NCBI RefSeq assembly: GCF_003600645.1
Contig: NZ_CP032482.1
Location: 3,224,001-3,288,000 of the forward strand
From: Yersinia rochesterensis
Lineage (GTDB): Bacteria > Pseudomonadota > Gammaproteobacteria > Enterobacterales > Enterobacteriaceae
Direction of reading: 5' to 3'
DNA length: 64,000 nt
In this document: positions 38,776-48,348 of the stretch, in pieces
How the letters are laid out: each line of letters starts with the position of its first letter
How positions within the stretch are numbered: the first letter of the stretch is position 1
Notes under the pieces: model-generated
Databases searched by the model: none
Told to the model about the DNA's origin: nothing
What the model saw: the letters and a program-made list of their open reading frames with translations, nothing else
Translations under genes and position numbers: made by a program

Positions 38776-39174
38776 ATGAAAACAATAATTACATTTGGAA
38801 CATTTGATGTTTTCCATGTAGGTCATATAAATATATTGGAACGTGCGGCATCTTATGGAGATAAACTTATTGTTGGTGTTTCATCAGATGAGTTAAACTT
38901 TAGCAAAAAGAAAAGATATCCTATTTATTGCCAAAATGATCGAGTAAAAATTATTAGCTCATTACGATTTGTTGATGAAGTATTCATTGAGGAATCTCTA
39001 GAGCTAAAACTAGATTACATCAAGCAATATAATGCAGCAATTTTAGTCATGGGCGATGATTGGGTCGGGCGTTTTGACTGGGTGAAAGAAGCCTGTGACG
39101 TCATTTACTTACCAAGAACACCATCAATATCTACCACTGAAATTATCGAAGTTGTAAGGTCAATGCCCAAATGA
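38776..39174 (+). CDS. Glycerol-3-phosphate cytidylyltransferase (TagD/Gct type)
   Basis: 132 residues. Makes CDP-glycerol from CTP and sn-glycerol 3-phosphate. The nucleotidyltransferase signature is complete: GTFDVFHVGHINIL with the HxGH motif (His14, His17) near the start and RTPSISTTEI in the place of the RTxGISTT motif near the C-terminus. Length equals Bacillus TagD (about 130). Normally tied to Gram-positive teichoic acids, such enzymes also occur in some Gram-negative O-antigen and capsule loci that carry glycerol phosphate. It is the first gene of the operon, and its stop overlaps the next start by 4 bp. Confidence 0.92.
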   Translation: MKTIITFGTFDVFHVGHINILERAASYGDKLIVGVSSDELNFSKKKRYPIYCQNDRVKIISSLRFVDEVFIEESLELKLDYIKQYNAAILVMGDDWVGRFDWVKEACDVIYLPRTPSISTTEIIEVVRSMPK

Positions 39175-40334
39175 TAAGTAAAAAAAAAGCCGCTAGAATT
39201 ATAAAAAAAGTAATTAGTGCTATAAGTGGAATCATACCTAAAAACAATAAAAAAATAATATTTAAGAGTCGACCAGATATCTCAGGGAATGCTAAAGCAC
39301 TAAGTGAATTTATAAGTAAAAATCACAATGATTACAAAATAATTTGGCTCGTCGAAAGCGACTGTAAAGCTAATGATCTCAATATTAATATAATTAAAAC
39401 AGGCACATTTAAGTCTCTCTACCATTATTTTACTAGTAAATACATTATTACAACCCATAATGAAATGATTGGAACTAAAGCAGCTTCACAGATATATATT
39501 AGTTTATGGCATGGAATGCCTCTGAAAAAAATATGCTATCTAGGTGAGTTTGATAACGTAGGTATGGAAGACTACTCTGCAAATAGAATAGCTACATCCG
39601 AGATCATGCGTTCTATAATTTCAGCCTGTTTCAGAGAGAAAGCAAATAATGTATATATAACAGGGCAACCTAGAAATGATTTTTTATTTCAAAGTCGACC
39701 GATAGATGTTACAGATAAAAAATCCAGAATTAATAAAAAGAAAATAATATATGCTCCAACCTTTCGAGAGAATCAAACAGCATTGCAGTACTCGGATGGC
39801 AGTGCAATTAAAGAAAATAACTTTTTACGTGTCACTGACTTTAACATAGAAGCTCTGGATACTTTCCTTGATGAAAATAATGCAGAACTTTTTATTAAAC
39901 TTCATCCTTTCGAAGAAAAAACATTCATTTCAACTGAATTGACCAATAATATAACAATAATAAAGACAGAGACCTTACATGAAATAAATCTAGATATCAA
40001 TCACTTGCTAAACAAGATGGATATTTTAGTTACGGATTATTCCTCTATCTATTTCGATTATATGCTGCTCGATCGGCCTATTTGTTTTCTTGTCCCCGAC
40101 ATTGATGCATATGGGAACTCAAGAGGTGGTTTTACACTTGAACCCGTTAAATTTTGGATGCCAGGAGCTCACACCTTCAGTCAGTATTCCTTGCAAGATG
40201 AATTGAAAAAATTGCTCGATGGACAAGATGATTATCAGGAGCAGCGTAATATGGTTAACAATGTAATTAATTTTTATAAGGATGAAAATAGCAGTGAGCG
40301 AGTTTTCCAAAAATTCTTCATCTCCAATCAATAA
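39171..40334 (+). CDS. CDP-glycerol:glycerophosphate glycerophosphotransferase-like protein (TagB/TagF family)
   Basis: 387 residues. Transfers glycerol phosphate from CDP-glycerol to a sugar or glycerol acceptor. Family motifs: YISLWHGMPLKKICYLG (first catalytic His), ITGQPRNDFLF, KKIIYAPTFRE, KLHPFEE (second His) and LVTDYSSIYFDYMLLDRPICFL. A positively charged N-terminus without a signal suggests a peripheral inner-membrane enzyme. Placed right after the CDP-glycerol synthase with a 4-bp overlap, it predicts a glycerol-phosphate substituent or linkage in the surface glycan. Confidence 0.9.
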   Translation: MISKKKAARIIKKVISAISGIIPKNNKKIIFKSRPDISGNAKALSEFISKNHNDYKIIWLVESDCKANDLNINIIKTGTFKSLYHYFTSKYIITTHNEMIGTKAASQIYISLWHGMPLKKICYLGEFDNVGMEDYSANRIATSEIMRSIISACFREKANNVYITGQPRNDFLFQSRPIDVTDKKSRINKKKIIYAPTFRENQTALQYSDGSAIKENNFLRVTDFNIEALDTFLDENNAELFIKLHPFEEKTFISTELTNNITIIKTETLHEINLDINHLLNKMDILVTDYSSIYFDYMLLDRPICFLVPDIDAYGNSRGGFTLEPVKFWMPGAHTFSQYSLQDELKKLLDGQDDYQEQRNMVNNVINFYKDENSSERVFQKFFISNQ

Positions 40335-41418
40335 AAAGATAGCAATCAAGATTTTATTAGGAGATATTTCATCCAGAGGAGGAATAGAGAGGGTATCTGT
40401 TTCTTTAGCTAATGCACTTTCAGATAATTATGACGTTGAAATAATTAGTTTATATAAAACAAACTCCGAATTATATTTTCAACCGTCGAAAAAGGTTAAT
40501 ATTCACATTCTGAAAAATGAATATGAAGAAAGCATGTATAATAGGAAAAAAAAACTTATTGAAGGCATGTTATTTGATTTAAGATATATAAATAAAAAAA
40601 AGAAGTCGCTAGAAAAATCAATTGGACACAATGACATTGTCATATCATGTGATACAAAAATGTCACTATTAGCAAAATTATCCGGTAGCAAACACATCAT
40701 TGCTATTGAACATTTTGAATATGACGTTATCAATCCAATTTTAAAATATATTCGAAAAATTATTTATAAAAAAATATCAGCAGTTGTTACTTTAACTAAT
40801 GAAGATGCAAAGAAATACTCTTGGCTTCCCTCGCATAAACATAAAATAATTCCAAACATTGTTGAAATACCAGAAAAAAAATCATTAAAGAAAGAAAATA
40901 ATGTGTTAGCTATAGGGCGTTTTGTCGAGCAAAAAGGGTTCGACCTCTTGCTTTCAGCCTGGTCTAAAATATCAACTGAAGGCTGGTCTTTGATAATAGT
41001 TGGGGATGGGCCAGATAAACCTCTACTTGAAAAATACATTAACGATAATAAATTAAGTAACGTAGTGCTAGCCCCATTCACTGATAATATAGGAAAGCAT
41101 TACGAACAAGCTAAGGTATTCGTTTTATCATCACGCTATGAAGGCTTGGGCATGGTCCTTATTGAAGCCCTTTCATATGGTCTACCTTGTATAAGTTTTA
41201 ATTGTCCAGCAGGACCGAAGTCAATACTTAACAAAGATAATGGAATTTTAGTTAAAGCGGAAAGCAGTGAGGAATTATCAATAGCAATTAAAAAGCTTAT
41301 GGATGATGAAAGCTTAAGAGAACTATACTCCGCCAAAGCAGTACCCAGTATCAAAGAGTATACTAAAGAGCAGGTATTAAAGCTCTGGGTTGAAATCATT
41401 GAGCAGGATGTTAAATGA
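40282..41418 (+). CDS. Glycosyltransferase, GT4 family (first of four)
   Basis: 378 residues. GT-B fold: N-terminal acceptor half with GDISSRGGIERVSVSLANAL (a G-G-x-E/x-R start typical of GT4), C-terminal donor half with VLAIGRFVEQKGFDLLLSAWSKI and SSRYEGLGMVLIEALSYGLPCISFNCPAGP, where the E-x7-E motif binds the nucleotide sugar. The donor sugar cannot be told; the motif set recalls amylovoran/O-antigen galactosyl- or N-acetylgalactosaminyltransferases. The ATG at 40282 overlaps the previous gene by 53 bp; an in-frame GTG at 40294 is an alternative. Confidence 0.85.
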   Translation: MKIAVSEFSKNSSSPINKKIAIKILLGDISSRGGIERVSVSLANALSDNYDVEIISLYKTNSELYFQPSKKVNIHILKNEYEESMYNRKKKLIEGMLFDLRYINKKKKSLEKSIGHNDIVISCDTKMSLLAKLSGSKHIIAIEHFEYDVINPILKYIRKIIYKKISAVVTLTNEDAKKYSWLPSHKHKIIPNIVEIPEKKSLKKENNVLAIGRFVEQKGFDLLLSAWSKISTEGWSLIIVGDGPDKPLLEKYINDNKLSNVVLAPFTDNIGKHYEQAKVFVLSSRYEGLGMVLIEALSYGLPCISFNCPAGPKSILNKDNGILVKAESSEELSIAIKKLMDDESLRELYSAKAVPSIKEYTKEQVLKLWVEIIEQDVK

Positions 41419-42461
41419 ATACTTACGATTTTATTTTTATTACTAATGTTCCTGCATTCTATAAAGTGAATCTTTTTAATAGACTGGCCAAGCATTGTCG
41501 AATCAAAGTGATTTTTATCGCAAAAAAATCAAAAATGCGAAATGATGATTTCTACAATTATAATCATGAGTTTAATAGTGAGTATATAAATACTGGTGAT
41601 TTTGAAAATCGTGATAAATTAAAAACACTTATCAAAATATATAAAACAATAAGAAATGATGAGTTCACGAAACTTGTTTACCCAGGCTGGGAAATAAAAG
41701 AATTATTATTTTTATCTTTTCTAGTGAGAAGGGATAAAAATTCTGTTGTTATTGAAAGTAGTATAAATGAAACAAAAACAGATGGTTATGCATGGTTATT
41801 AAAAAAGTTTTTCTTAAAAAGAATGAGTTCAGCCTACCCTTCTGGAGTTTTACAAAAAAAAATACTAGAAAAAATAGAGTTTAAAGGAAAAATAACATTT
41901 ACTCATGGTGTAGGTATTCCTAATTATATAAGGAGTCCTTTTAAATATTCTTATAAGAAAAAAGATGATTCAACATTAACCTATCTGTATGTTGGAAGAT
42001 TATCTGAAGAGAAAAACTTGTCATTTCTAGTAGATATATTTAATGAAAGACCCGAAAAGTTGATTATTGCCGGCGATGGGCCAGAAGCAAATAACCTAAA
42101 AAGAAAATCTAAGAGTAATATTAGTTTTTTAGGTTATATAAACAATACAGATCTAAATCAGATTTATAAATCAGCTGATGTTTTTGTTCTTCCATCTAAG
42201 TCGGAACCATGGGGACTAGTAATTGAGGAAGCGCTTACTTTTGGTTTACCTATCATAGTAAGTAATAAAGTGGGGTGTAAGGACGATTTGGTAACTAGCG
42301 AAAACGGACTGGTTTTTGATATCGATAATAATAATTCATTTGAAAATTGCTTAGACGAGATGAATAAAAATTATAAAAAATACTTTGAACATGTAAATGC
42401 TTCAGATATGTATTTGATATACGAAAAACAAGTTGAATCCTATTTGATATCGCTAAAATAA
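41415..42461 (+). CDS. Glycosyltransferase, GT4 family (second of four)
   Basis: 348 residues, starting MNTYDFIFITNVPAFYKVNL. The C-terminal donor domain has YLYVGRLSEEKNLSFLVDIF, LIIAGDGPEANNL and VFVLPSKSEPWGLVIEEALTFGLPIIVSNKVGC, the GT4 E-x7-E motif. The N-terminal half is divergent, as usual for the acceptor side. It overlaps the preceding gene by 4 bp and ends 2 bp before wzx. The linkage it makes is unknown. Confidence 0.85.
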   Translation: MNTYDFIFITNVPAFYKVNLFNRLAKHCRIKVIFIAKKSKMRNDDFYNYNHEFNSEYINTGDFENRDKLKTLIKIYKTIRNDEFTKLVYPGWEIKELLFLSFLVRRDKNSVVIESSINETKTDGYAWLLKKFFLKRMSSAYPSGVLQKKILEKIEFKGKITFTHGVGIPNYIRSPFKYSYKKKDDSTLTYLYVGRLSEEKNLSFLVDIFNERPEKLIIAGDGPEANNLKRKSKSNISFLGYINNTDLNQIYKSADVFVLPSKSEPWGLVIEEALTFGLPIIVSNKVGCKDDLVTSENGLVFDIDNNNSFENCLDEMNKNYKKYFEHVNASDMYLIYEKQVESYLISLK

Positions 42462-42463
42462 AA

Positions 42464-43858
42464 ATGAAATCTAAAACATTAACAGATTTTTTTAATTATG
42501 CTCTTGGTGATGTATTCGTTAAGGGCTTCTTATTTATTTCCCTACCGCTACTTTCTCGTTTACTTGACCCGATACAATATGGATATCTCTCTCTAATTAA
42601 TACAGCAACAATAATTTTATATGTATTTATTAGTTTAAACTTGCAAAATGCAATAACTAATAGATTCATGATAACGAGTGAACATTTTGATAGCTATTTA
42701 TTAAGTATTCTTTGTTTTATTATCCCATTTCAGATCATATTGATAATACTAGAACCTTTATATAGAGCCCCCGTCAGCTCCTTTCTTGGCATAAATGAGA
42801 AAGACTTTATATCCGTATTATCAATATGTGTAATGCTTTCATATATATATATATACACATGTTATCTACAAGCATCGAGACAAAGTAAACGTTATGTCAT
42901 TTTTAATATAGTCGCTAAAATTAGCGAAATGATACTAATTTTTGCTTTTGCATATTTTTTAACATCAAATCAATATATGTCAAAAATCTATGCTCAGATG
43001 ATTGTCAATATAATCCTTATTACATACGTTTCAATGATTTTATGGAAGCTAAGTCGTGGTAAGTTCAATTTTCTCTATCTAAAAGAAGCACTAATATTTT
43101 CGTTACCCTTAATTGTACATGTTCTTTCAAATTCACTTTTATCGCAAGCCGATAGACTTATTATCAATAAAATAATGGGCACTTATTCAGCGGGCATCTA
43201 CTCTTTTGCATATAATTTAGGTATGTGTGTTATTGTTGTTATTATGGCATGGAATTCATCATGGCAACCCAAGCTTTATAAATTAATCAATATTAGAGAT
43301 GATGAGGCAATAAAAAAAGCAACATATGCAAGTACAGTATTGATATTCTTAATCTGTGCCCTCAGCATGTTGTTTTCTAAAGAAATGGTGGTATTTCTCG
43401 CTAGTGATAAATATTATGATAGCATTCCAATATTACCATTAATAATTATTGGGAATTCATTAATTCATATCTATTTGGTTTATGTTAATTTTATTTTTTA
43501 TAAAAAGAAAACAGTTATTATTTCTTGTGCTACGTTGGGAGCATTAGGGATTAATATCATCTTAAATTATTACTTAATTCCAAAATTCGGTATTGCCGGT
43601 TCTGCTTGGGCTACCGTTGTAGCTTACTTTTTCTTAGCTGCACTCCACTATACAACAGCTACTTATATTACTAGAAATAATATCATTCCATTTAAATATC
43701 TTATTTTCTATAGCGTTGGGTTATTATTAGTTTATCCCGTAACATTATATTTAAATGAGATGGACTTAATTTCGGGACTAGTCTTAAAACTCATAATTTT
43801 TCTAATGGTCATAGTGTTTGTAGCCAAATCTAAAATTTTAAAATCACTAAGTGAGTAA
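42464..43858 (+). CDS. wzx: O-unit flippase Wzx
   Basis: 464 residues of almost continuous membrane segments (about 12-14), with the polysaccharide-transporter family pattern: N-terminal LTDFFNYALGDVFVKGFLFISLPLLSRLLDP, then QADRLIINKIMGTYSAGIYSFAYNLG in the middle and FGIAGSAWATVVAYFFLAA near the C-terminus. Wzx moves undecaprenyl-PP-linked repeat units from the cytoplasmic to the periplasmic leaflet. Its presence with a wzy and wzz shows a Wzx/Wzy-dependent pathway rather than an ABC-exported polymer. Wzx sequences are highly diverse, so the call rests on fold pattern and context. Confidence 0.9.
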   Translation: MKSKTLTDFFNYALGDVFVKGFLFISLPLLSRLLDPIQYGYLSLINTATIILYVFISLNLQNAITNRFMITSEHFDSYLLSILCFIIPFQIILIILEPLYRAPVSSFLGINEKDFISVLSICVMLSYIYIYTCYLQASRQSKRYVIFNIVAKISEMILIFAFAYFLTSNQYMSKIYAQMIVNIILITYVSMILWKLSRGKFNFLYLKEALIFSLPLIVHVLSNSLLSQADRLIINKIMGTYSAGIYSFAYNLGMCVIVVIMAWNSSWQPKLYKLINIRDDEAIKKATYASTVLIFLICALSMLFSKEMVVFLASDKYYDSIPILPLIIIGNSLIHIYLVYVNFIFYKKKTVIISCATLGALGINIILNYYLIPKFGIAGSAWATVVAYFFLAALHYTTATYITRNNIIPFKYLIFYSVGLLLVYPVTLYLNEMDLISGLVLKLIIFLMVIVFVAKSKILKSLSE

Positions 43859-43859
43859 T

Positions 43860-45014
43860 ATGATAATTTATGGTTTGTTTTCCGTACTAACATTACTCAT
43901 TGCTAATATTGATATTGCTTTTTCTAAAAATAAATTAATTGTTAAATATGTTTTATTCTTACTAATTATTTTAGTGATTGGATTACGTTATGAACTCGGG
44001 GTAGATTGGCTTTTTTACCGAGACTCTTTTAACGGTAATAGTACAAATACTTTAACAATAGAACCGGGATACCAACTGCTGTCCTCATTTATAAGTTATT
44101 TGGGTTTTGGATTTTGGTCTTTTGTATGCATGATAAGCATATTTATATTATTTATCCTTTATCGGTTCTTTAAAAAATACTCACCTTTTCCACTTTTTTG
44201 TTTAACTATTTATTTTATTTCATCTTTTGGTTTTAATATTGAAGCCTTAAGGCAAATCATTGCTGTTGCTATTTTCTATATTGCACTTAGTTACTATTTA
44301 AATGGTAAGAAGAAACATTATATAGCTTTATGTTTACTCGCTTCATCTTTCCATATATCAGCGATAATATTGATAATATTACCATTTATAGATAATGCAA
44401 TATTTAAGCGACTAATGAAAATTAGTGTGCTGTTTGGTGTAGTAATGTCCGTGGTTGGATTATATCCAATAGAAATTATTTTAGAAGCATTAACATTATT
44501 CTCTTATAATCCCTATCTTGAAAAGATTCATCTTTACACTTTAAATGCTAGCACTGGAAATATATTTACATATAATCTACTCGTCAAAATTATTATTATT
44601 TCTTATTACTTTATCAAGAAAAAGCACATTTACTTTGAGTTTGCCAATAAAAAATTACCATTAAACTTCGCATCTAGTTTAGAAACGATTATATTAACAA
44701 TGCTAATCATTGATGTTTATTTTGGCAAATATGGAACTATCACCTCCAGAGTTGATGAATACTTTGCTCCAATATTTATAATATTAGTTAGTTACTTAAT
44801 AATGATAAATAAAAGTATAGCTAATAAAGTAGCCTTCTCAATTTTATTTTCTTGCTATATACTAATCGCTTTTATTAGATTCACCTCAAATGAATATTTC
44901 CAAAATCAGTATCTACCCTATAGAAATTCTCTCTATTCTAAAATAATAGGTGAAAATGCGTCGTTGGCTCGAGAGCAAGCTGTAAAATTACATTGGATTG
45001 AAAGGAAGAAATGA
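43860..45014 (+). CDS. wzy: O-antigen polymerase Wzy (EpsG-like)
   Basis: 384 residues from the ATG at 43860 (a GTG at 43851 would add three). About ten to eleven membrane segments with a larger periplasmic loop. Near the start is GLRYELGVDWLFYRDSF and later NIEALRQIIAVAIFYIALSYYL plus SSFHISAIILI, the pattern of the EpsG family of polymerases. Wzy joins lipid-linked repeat units at the periplasmic face. It overlaps or abuts wzx, and its stop overlaps the next start (ATGATG/TGA). Wzy proteins share little sequence, so the assignment combines topology, motifs and position. Confidence 0.87.
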   Translation: MIIYGLFSVLTLLIANIDIAFSKNKLIVKYVLFLLIILVIGLRYELGVDWLFYRDSFNGNSTNTLTIEPGYQLLSSFISYLGFGFWSFVCMISIFILFILYRFFKKYSPFPLFCLTIYFISSFGFNIEALRQIIAVAIFYIALSYYLNGKKKHYIALCLLASSFHISAIILIILPFIDNAIFKRLMKISVLFGVVMSVVGLYPIEIILEALTLFSYNPYLEKIHLYTLNASTGNIFTYNLLVKIIIISYYFIKKKHIYFEFANKKLPLNFASSLETIILTMLIIDVYFGKYGTITSRVDEYFAPIFIILVSYLIMINKSIANKVAFSILFSCYILIAFIRFTSNEYFQNQYLPYRNSLYSKIIGENASLAREQAVKLHWIERKK

Positions 45015-46111
45015 TGCTATTAGTCAATGCCAGTAACTTATATATTGGAGGGGGACTCCAAGTTGGTATTTCAGTTATTGAAGAATTTACTGCACTAAAA
45101 GTTAATTTTATTGCTGCGGTATCACCAGTGGTTTTTGAACAATTATCCAGCCAAGCACAAAAATCATGCGAAGTGATTGAATCAACACCATCAGGTATAT
45201 TCAACTTCTCAACAAGAAAAAGATTAGATGAGCTGGTAAAACAATATCAAATAACAGATGTATTTACTATATTCGGCCCAAGTTACTGGAAACCTAAGGT
45301 TAAAAATCATTTAGTCGGTTTTGCTCAAGCTTGGTTAATTTATAATACATCTGTTATTTTTAACAAGCTTTTATTAAAAGAAAAAATAAAAATTATAATT
45401 CTTAGTTTTATTCAACCTTTTTATTTTAAGAATAACTCAACTAAACTTGTTACTGAAACAGATGATGTTAGGCTAAAAATTGGAAAGCGTCTTAAAATTA
45501 ATCCTCAAAATGTGTTTACAGTTTCAAACACAATTTCATCTGTATTTTACGAACCGAAAAAATTTGATCGCCAAGTTCTAAATAGACTTCCTATTAAAAA
45601 TGATGATATTTGGCTACTCACAATCTCACATGATTATCCGCATAAAAATTTAGCTATTATTGCTGATCTTGTAGAAAAGCTTCCTTCTAGATTTAAATTT
45701 ATTTTAACAGTCAGTGACGAATTTAAGAAAAATATTCCAACAAAATATCAAGATCGGCTTATCACATTGGGTAAAGTAAGTAGTGCACAGTGCCCTCCTC
45801 TATACGAAGTATGTGATGCATTATTCCTGCCTACACTATTAGAATGTTTTAGTGCCTCCTATGTAGAAGCGATGTACATGGGAAAACCTATTTTCACTTC
45901 AAATCGAGCATTTGCAAAAACGGTATGTGGAGATTCGGCTTATTACTTTGATCCGCTAAAAGCCGATGATATTGCCAATACTATTATTACAGCCTATGAA
46001 AATCCATTAGTTATAAATAAAAAATGTTTGGATGGAAAAGAACTCGTAAGTCGGTTTCCATCCGCAAGAGAACGAGCTGAAAAATATTTGAGTATTTTAT
46101 ATGCTAAATGA
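45011..46111 (+). CDS. Glycosyltransferase (third of four), GT4-like
   Basis: 366 residues, starting with NASNLYIGGGLQVGISVIEEF, a glycine-rich opening seen in several O-antigen transferases. The C-terminal half has WLLTISHDYPHKNLAIIADL and ALFLPTLLECFSASYVEAMYMGKPIFTSNRAFA, the E-x7-E nucleotide-sugar site (ECFSASYVE). Donor and linkage are not predictable. It overlaps wzy by 4 bp and the WbuB-like gene by 11 bp, so all are co-translated. Confidence 0.83.
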   Translation: MMLLVNASNLYIGGGLQVGISVIEEFTALKVNFIAAVSPVVFEQLSSQAQKSCEVIESTPSGIFNFSTRKRLDELVKQYQITDVFTIFGPSYWKPKVKNHLVGFAQAWLIYNTSVIFNKLLLKEKIKIIILSFIQPFYFKNNSTKLVTETDDVRLKIGKRLKINPQNVFTVSNTISSVFYEPKKFDRQVLNRLPIKNDDIWLLTISHDYPHKNLAIIADLVEKLPSRFKFILTVSDEFKKNIPTKYQDRLITLGKVSSAQCPPLYEVCDALFLPTLLECFSASYVEAMYMGKPIFTSNRAFAKTVCGDSAYYFDPLKADDIANTIITAYENPLVINKKCLDGKELVSRFPSARERAEKYLSILYAK

Positions 46112-47309
46112 TATTAAAGAAAAAAGTATTGTTTTACTTGTTGATGACTATATTCCTGATAGTACAAAAGTCGCAGCAAAAATGATGCATGAACTTGCTT
46201 GTGAATTAGTTCAACGAGGATATAAAGTAACAGTAATAACACCATCTAGTCATTTAAAAAGTAATTATCATAGTGATTATATCGATAATGTTGAGGTTGT
46301 AAGATTCAAACTTGGCCCAATAAAAAATTGCTCACTTATCAAACGAGCTATAAATGAATCACTTCTTCCATTTAAAGCATGGTTATACACAAATAGACAT
46401 CTGAAAAATAAAAACTTTGACTTAATTATCAGCTATTCACCATCTATCTTCTGGGGATGGTTTGCTATAAAACTTAAAAAGAGATTTCAGTGCTCTTTGT
46501 ATTTAATTTTGCGTGATTTCTTTCCTCAGTGGATCATAGATAACGGAATTATAAAAGCCAATAATCCTATCACTAAATATTTCAGATTTATAGAAAGATT
46601 AAATTATAGCTCCGCAGATGTTATCGGAATTCAGTCTATTGCTAATATTAAGTATTTCAAAGAGTGCTTTAGTGACCGTTACAAAACTCGCCTGCTATTT
46701 AATTGGGTTAGCCCTAATTTAGAGAAAAATAATATAGACTTCAAAAAACACTTAGGTCTAGAGAATAAAGTTTTATTTTTCTATGGGGGAAATATTGGCA
46801 AAGCACAGGACATGAAAAACTTAGTGAGACTTGCCAAACGCCTTCAGCATAAATCGGAAGCACATTTTGTTTTTCTGGGACAAGGAGATGAAGTCACACT
46901 TATTAAGGATATGGTAATTCAAGATAAAATAAATAACGTCACTATATTACCATCGGTATCACAACAAAAATTCAAAGCTATTTTGCACGAAGTCGATGTA
47001 GGTCTATTCTCTCTTTGTCGTAATCATAAAAGTCATAACTTTCCTGGGAAAATACTAGGCTATATGGCTAATAGTATACCTATCTTAGGAAGTGTAAACA
47101 AAGGAAACGATCTGCAAGAAATAATACAAGAATACAATGCAGGCTTCGTTACTATTAATGGTGAAGACGATATTCTTTATCACAATGCACTGACTCTTCT
47201 TGAAAATTCTTTATTAAGAAAACAGTTAGGAATTAATTCAAACCGTCTATTACATGCAAAATTCACAGTTGCTGCTGCTGCTGATGAAATTATCAATAAT
47301 CAAGGTTAA
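46101..47309 (+). CDS. WbuB-like glycosyltransferase, probable L-FucNAc transferase
   Basis: 402 residues. GT4 family member whose N-terminus (VLLVDDYIPDSTKVAAKMMHELACELVQRG) and length match WbuB of E. coli O26-type clusters. That enzyme is placed next to fnlABC and is credited with adding L-FucNAc to the lipid-linked GlcNAc. The donor domain has VLFFYGGNIGKAQDMKNLVRLAKRL and FPGKILGYMANSIPILGSV. It lies directly before fnlA, as expected for the transferase using UDP-L-FucNAc. Together with the lack of an initial transferase gene in the cluster, this suggests initiation by WecA with GlcNAc-1-P. The function is inferred from similarity and context. Confidence 0.8.
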   Translation: MLNDIKEKSIVLLVDDYIPDSTKVAAKMMHELACELVQRGYKVTVITPSSHLKSNYHSDYIDNVEVVRFKLGPIKNCSLIKRAINESLLPFKAWLYTNRHLKNKNFDLIISYSPSIFWGWFAIKLKKRFQCSLYLILRDFFPQWIIDNGIIKANNPITKYFRFIERLNYSSADVIGIQSIANIKYFKECFSDRYKTRLLFNWVSPNLEKNNIDFKKHLGLENKVLFFYGGNIGKAQDMKNLVRLAKRLQHKSEAHFVFLGQGDEVTLIKDMVIQDKINNVTILPSVSQQKFKAILHEVDVGLFSLCRNHKSHNFPGKILGYMANSIPILGSVNKGNDLQEIIQEYNAGFVTINGEDDILYHNALTLLENSLLRKQLGINSNRLLHAKFTVAAAADEIINNQG

Positions 47310-47311
47310 AA

Positions 47312-48346
47312 ATGTTCAATTCAAAAACATTACTTATTACCGGTGGGACAGGCTCATTTGGCAACGCTGTCCTCGATCGTTTTCTGGAAACGAGTATCTC
47401 TGAAATTCGAATCTTTAGTCGTGATGAGAAAAAACAAGATGATATGCGTAAGAAGTACAAAAATGATAAATTGAAGTTTTATATAGGTGACGTTAGAGAT
47501 TACCAGAGCATTTCTAACGCAATGCGTGGTGTAGACTATATTTTCCATGCAGCGGCTTTAAAACAAGTCCCTTCTTGCGAGTTTTATCCTCTTGAAGCAG
47601 TTAAGACAAATGTCTTGGGGACTGAAAACGTTATTGAATCCGCAATAAATCATAACGTTAAACGTGTTGTTTGTTTAAGTACAGATAAAGCAGTTTATCC
47701 TATTAATGCAATGGGTATTTCTAAAGCCATGATGGAAAAAATTATGGTGGCAAAATCCCGTAATTTATCTTCCTCTAACACAGTTGTTTGTGGTACTCGA
47801 TACGGAAATGTGATGGCATCACGTGGTTCTGTTATCCCGCTGTTTGTTAATCAGATTTTAAAAAATGAGTCTGTCAGTGTAACTGATCTTGAAATGACAC
47901 GCTTTATGATGACTCTTGAAGATGCCGTTGATCTGGTTATCCATGCTTTTACCCATGGCTCAAATGGTGATATTTTTGTTCAAAAAGCACCGGCAGCAAC
48001 AATTGAAATTTTAGCAAAAGCTATTACTGAACTTATGAGTAAACCTGAGCATCCGATAAATATAATCGGAACGCGCCACGGAGAGAAACTCTACGAAACA
48101 TTGTTGACCCGAGAAGAGATGCTTCATGCAGAGGATCAAGGAAACTATTACCGTATTCCCGCAGATAACCGTGATTTAAATTATGGTAAATTCTTTGAGA
48201 ATGGTGAGAAGAAAATAACTGAAATTGCTGATTATAACTCTCATAACACAACCAGACTAAACCTTGAAGATACAAAGAAATTACTACTAAAACTGAAGTT
48301 TATGCGGGAAATAGTTAGTGGTAATACTGTACAGCCGGAGTATTAA
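47312..48346 (+). CDS. fnlA: UDP-GlcNAc 4,6-dehydratase/5-epimerase (first UDP-L-FucNAc enzyme)
   Basis: 344 residues. Short-chain dehydrogenase/reductase of the FlaA1/CapE/WbjB group: NAD-binding TGGTGSFGNAVL near the N-terminus, the active-site segment STDKAVYPINAMGISKAMMEK in which Met replaces the usual Tyr of YxxxK (a hallmark of inverting 4,6-dehydratases), and GTRYGNVMASRGSVIP. Converts UDP-GlcNAc to keto intermediates with L-configuration. It is the first of three consecutive genes for UDP-L-FucNAc, with 2-bp gaps. Confidence 0.92.
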   Translation: MFNSKTLLITGGTGSFGNAVLDRFLETSISEIRIFSRDEKKQDDMRKKYKNDKLKFYIGDVRDYQSISNAMRGVDYIFHAAALKQVPSCEFYPLEAVKTNVLGTENVIESAINHNVKRVVCLSTDKAVYPINAMGISKAMMEKIMVAKSRNLSSSNTVVCGTRYGNVMASRGSVIPLFVNQILKNESVSVTDLEMTRFMMTLEDAVDLVIHAFTHGSNGDIFVQKAPAATIEILAKAITELMSKPEHPINIIGTRHGEKLYETLLTREEMLHAEDQGNYYRIPADNRDLNYGKFFENGEKKITEIADYNSHNTTRLNLEDTKKLLLKLKFMREIVSGNTVQPEY

Positions 48347-48348
48347 TT

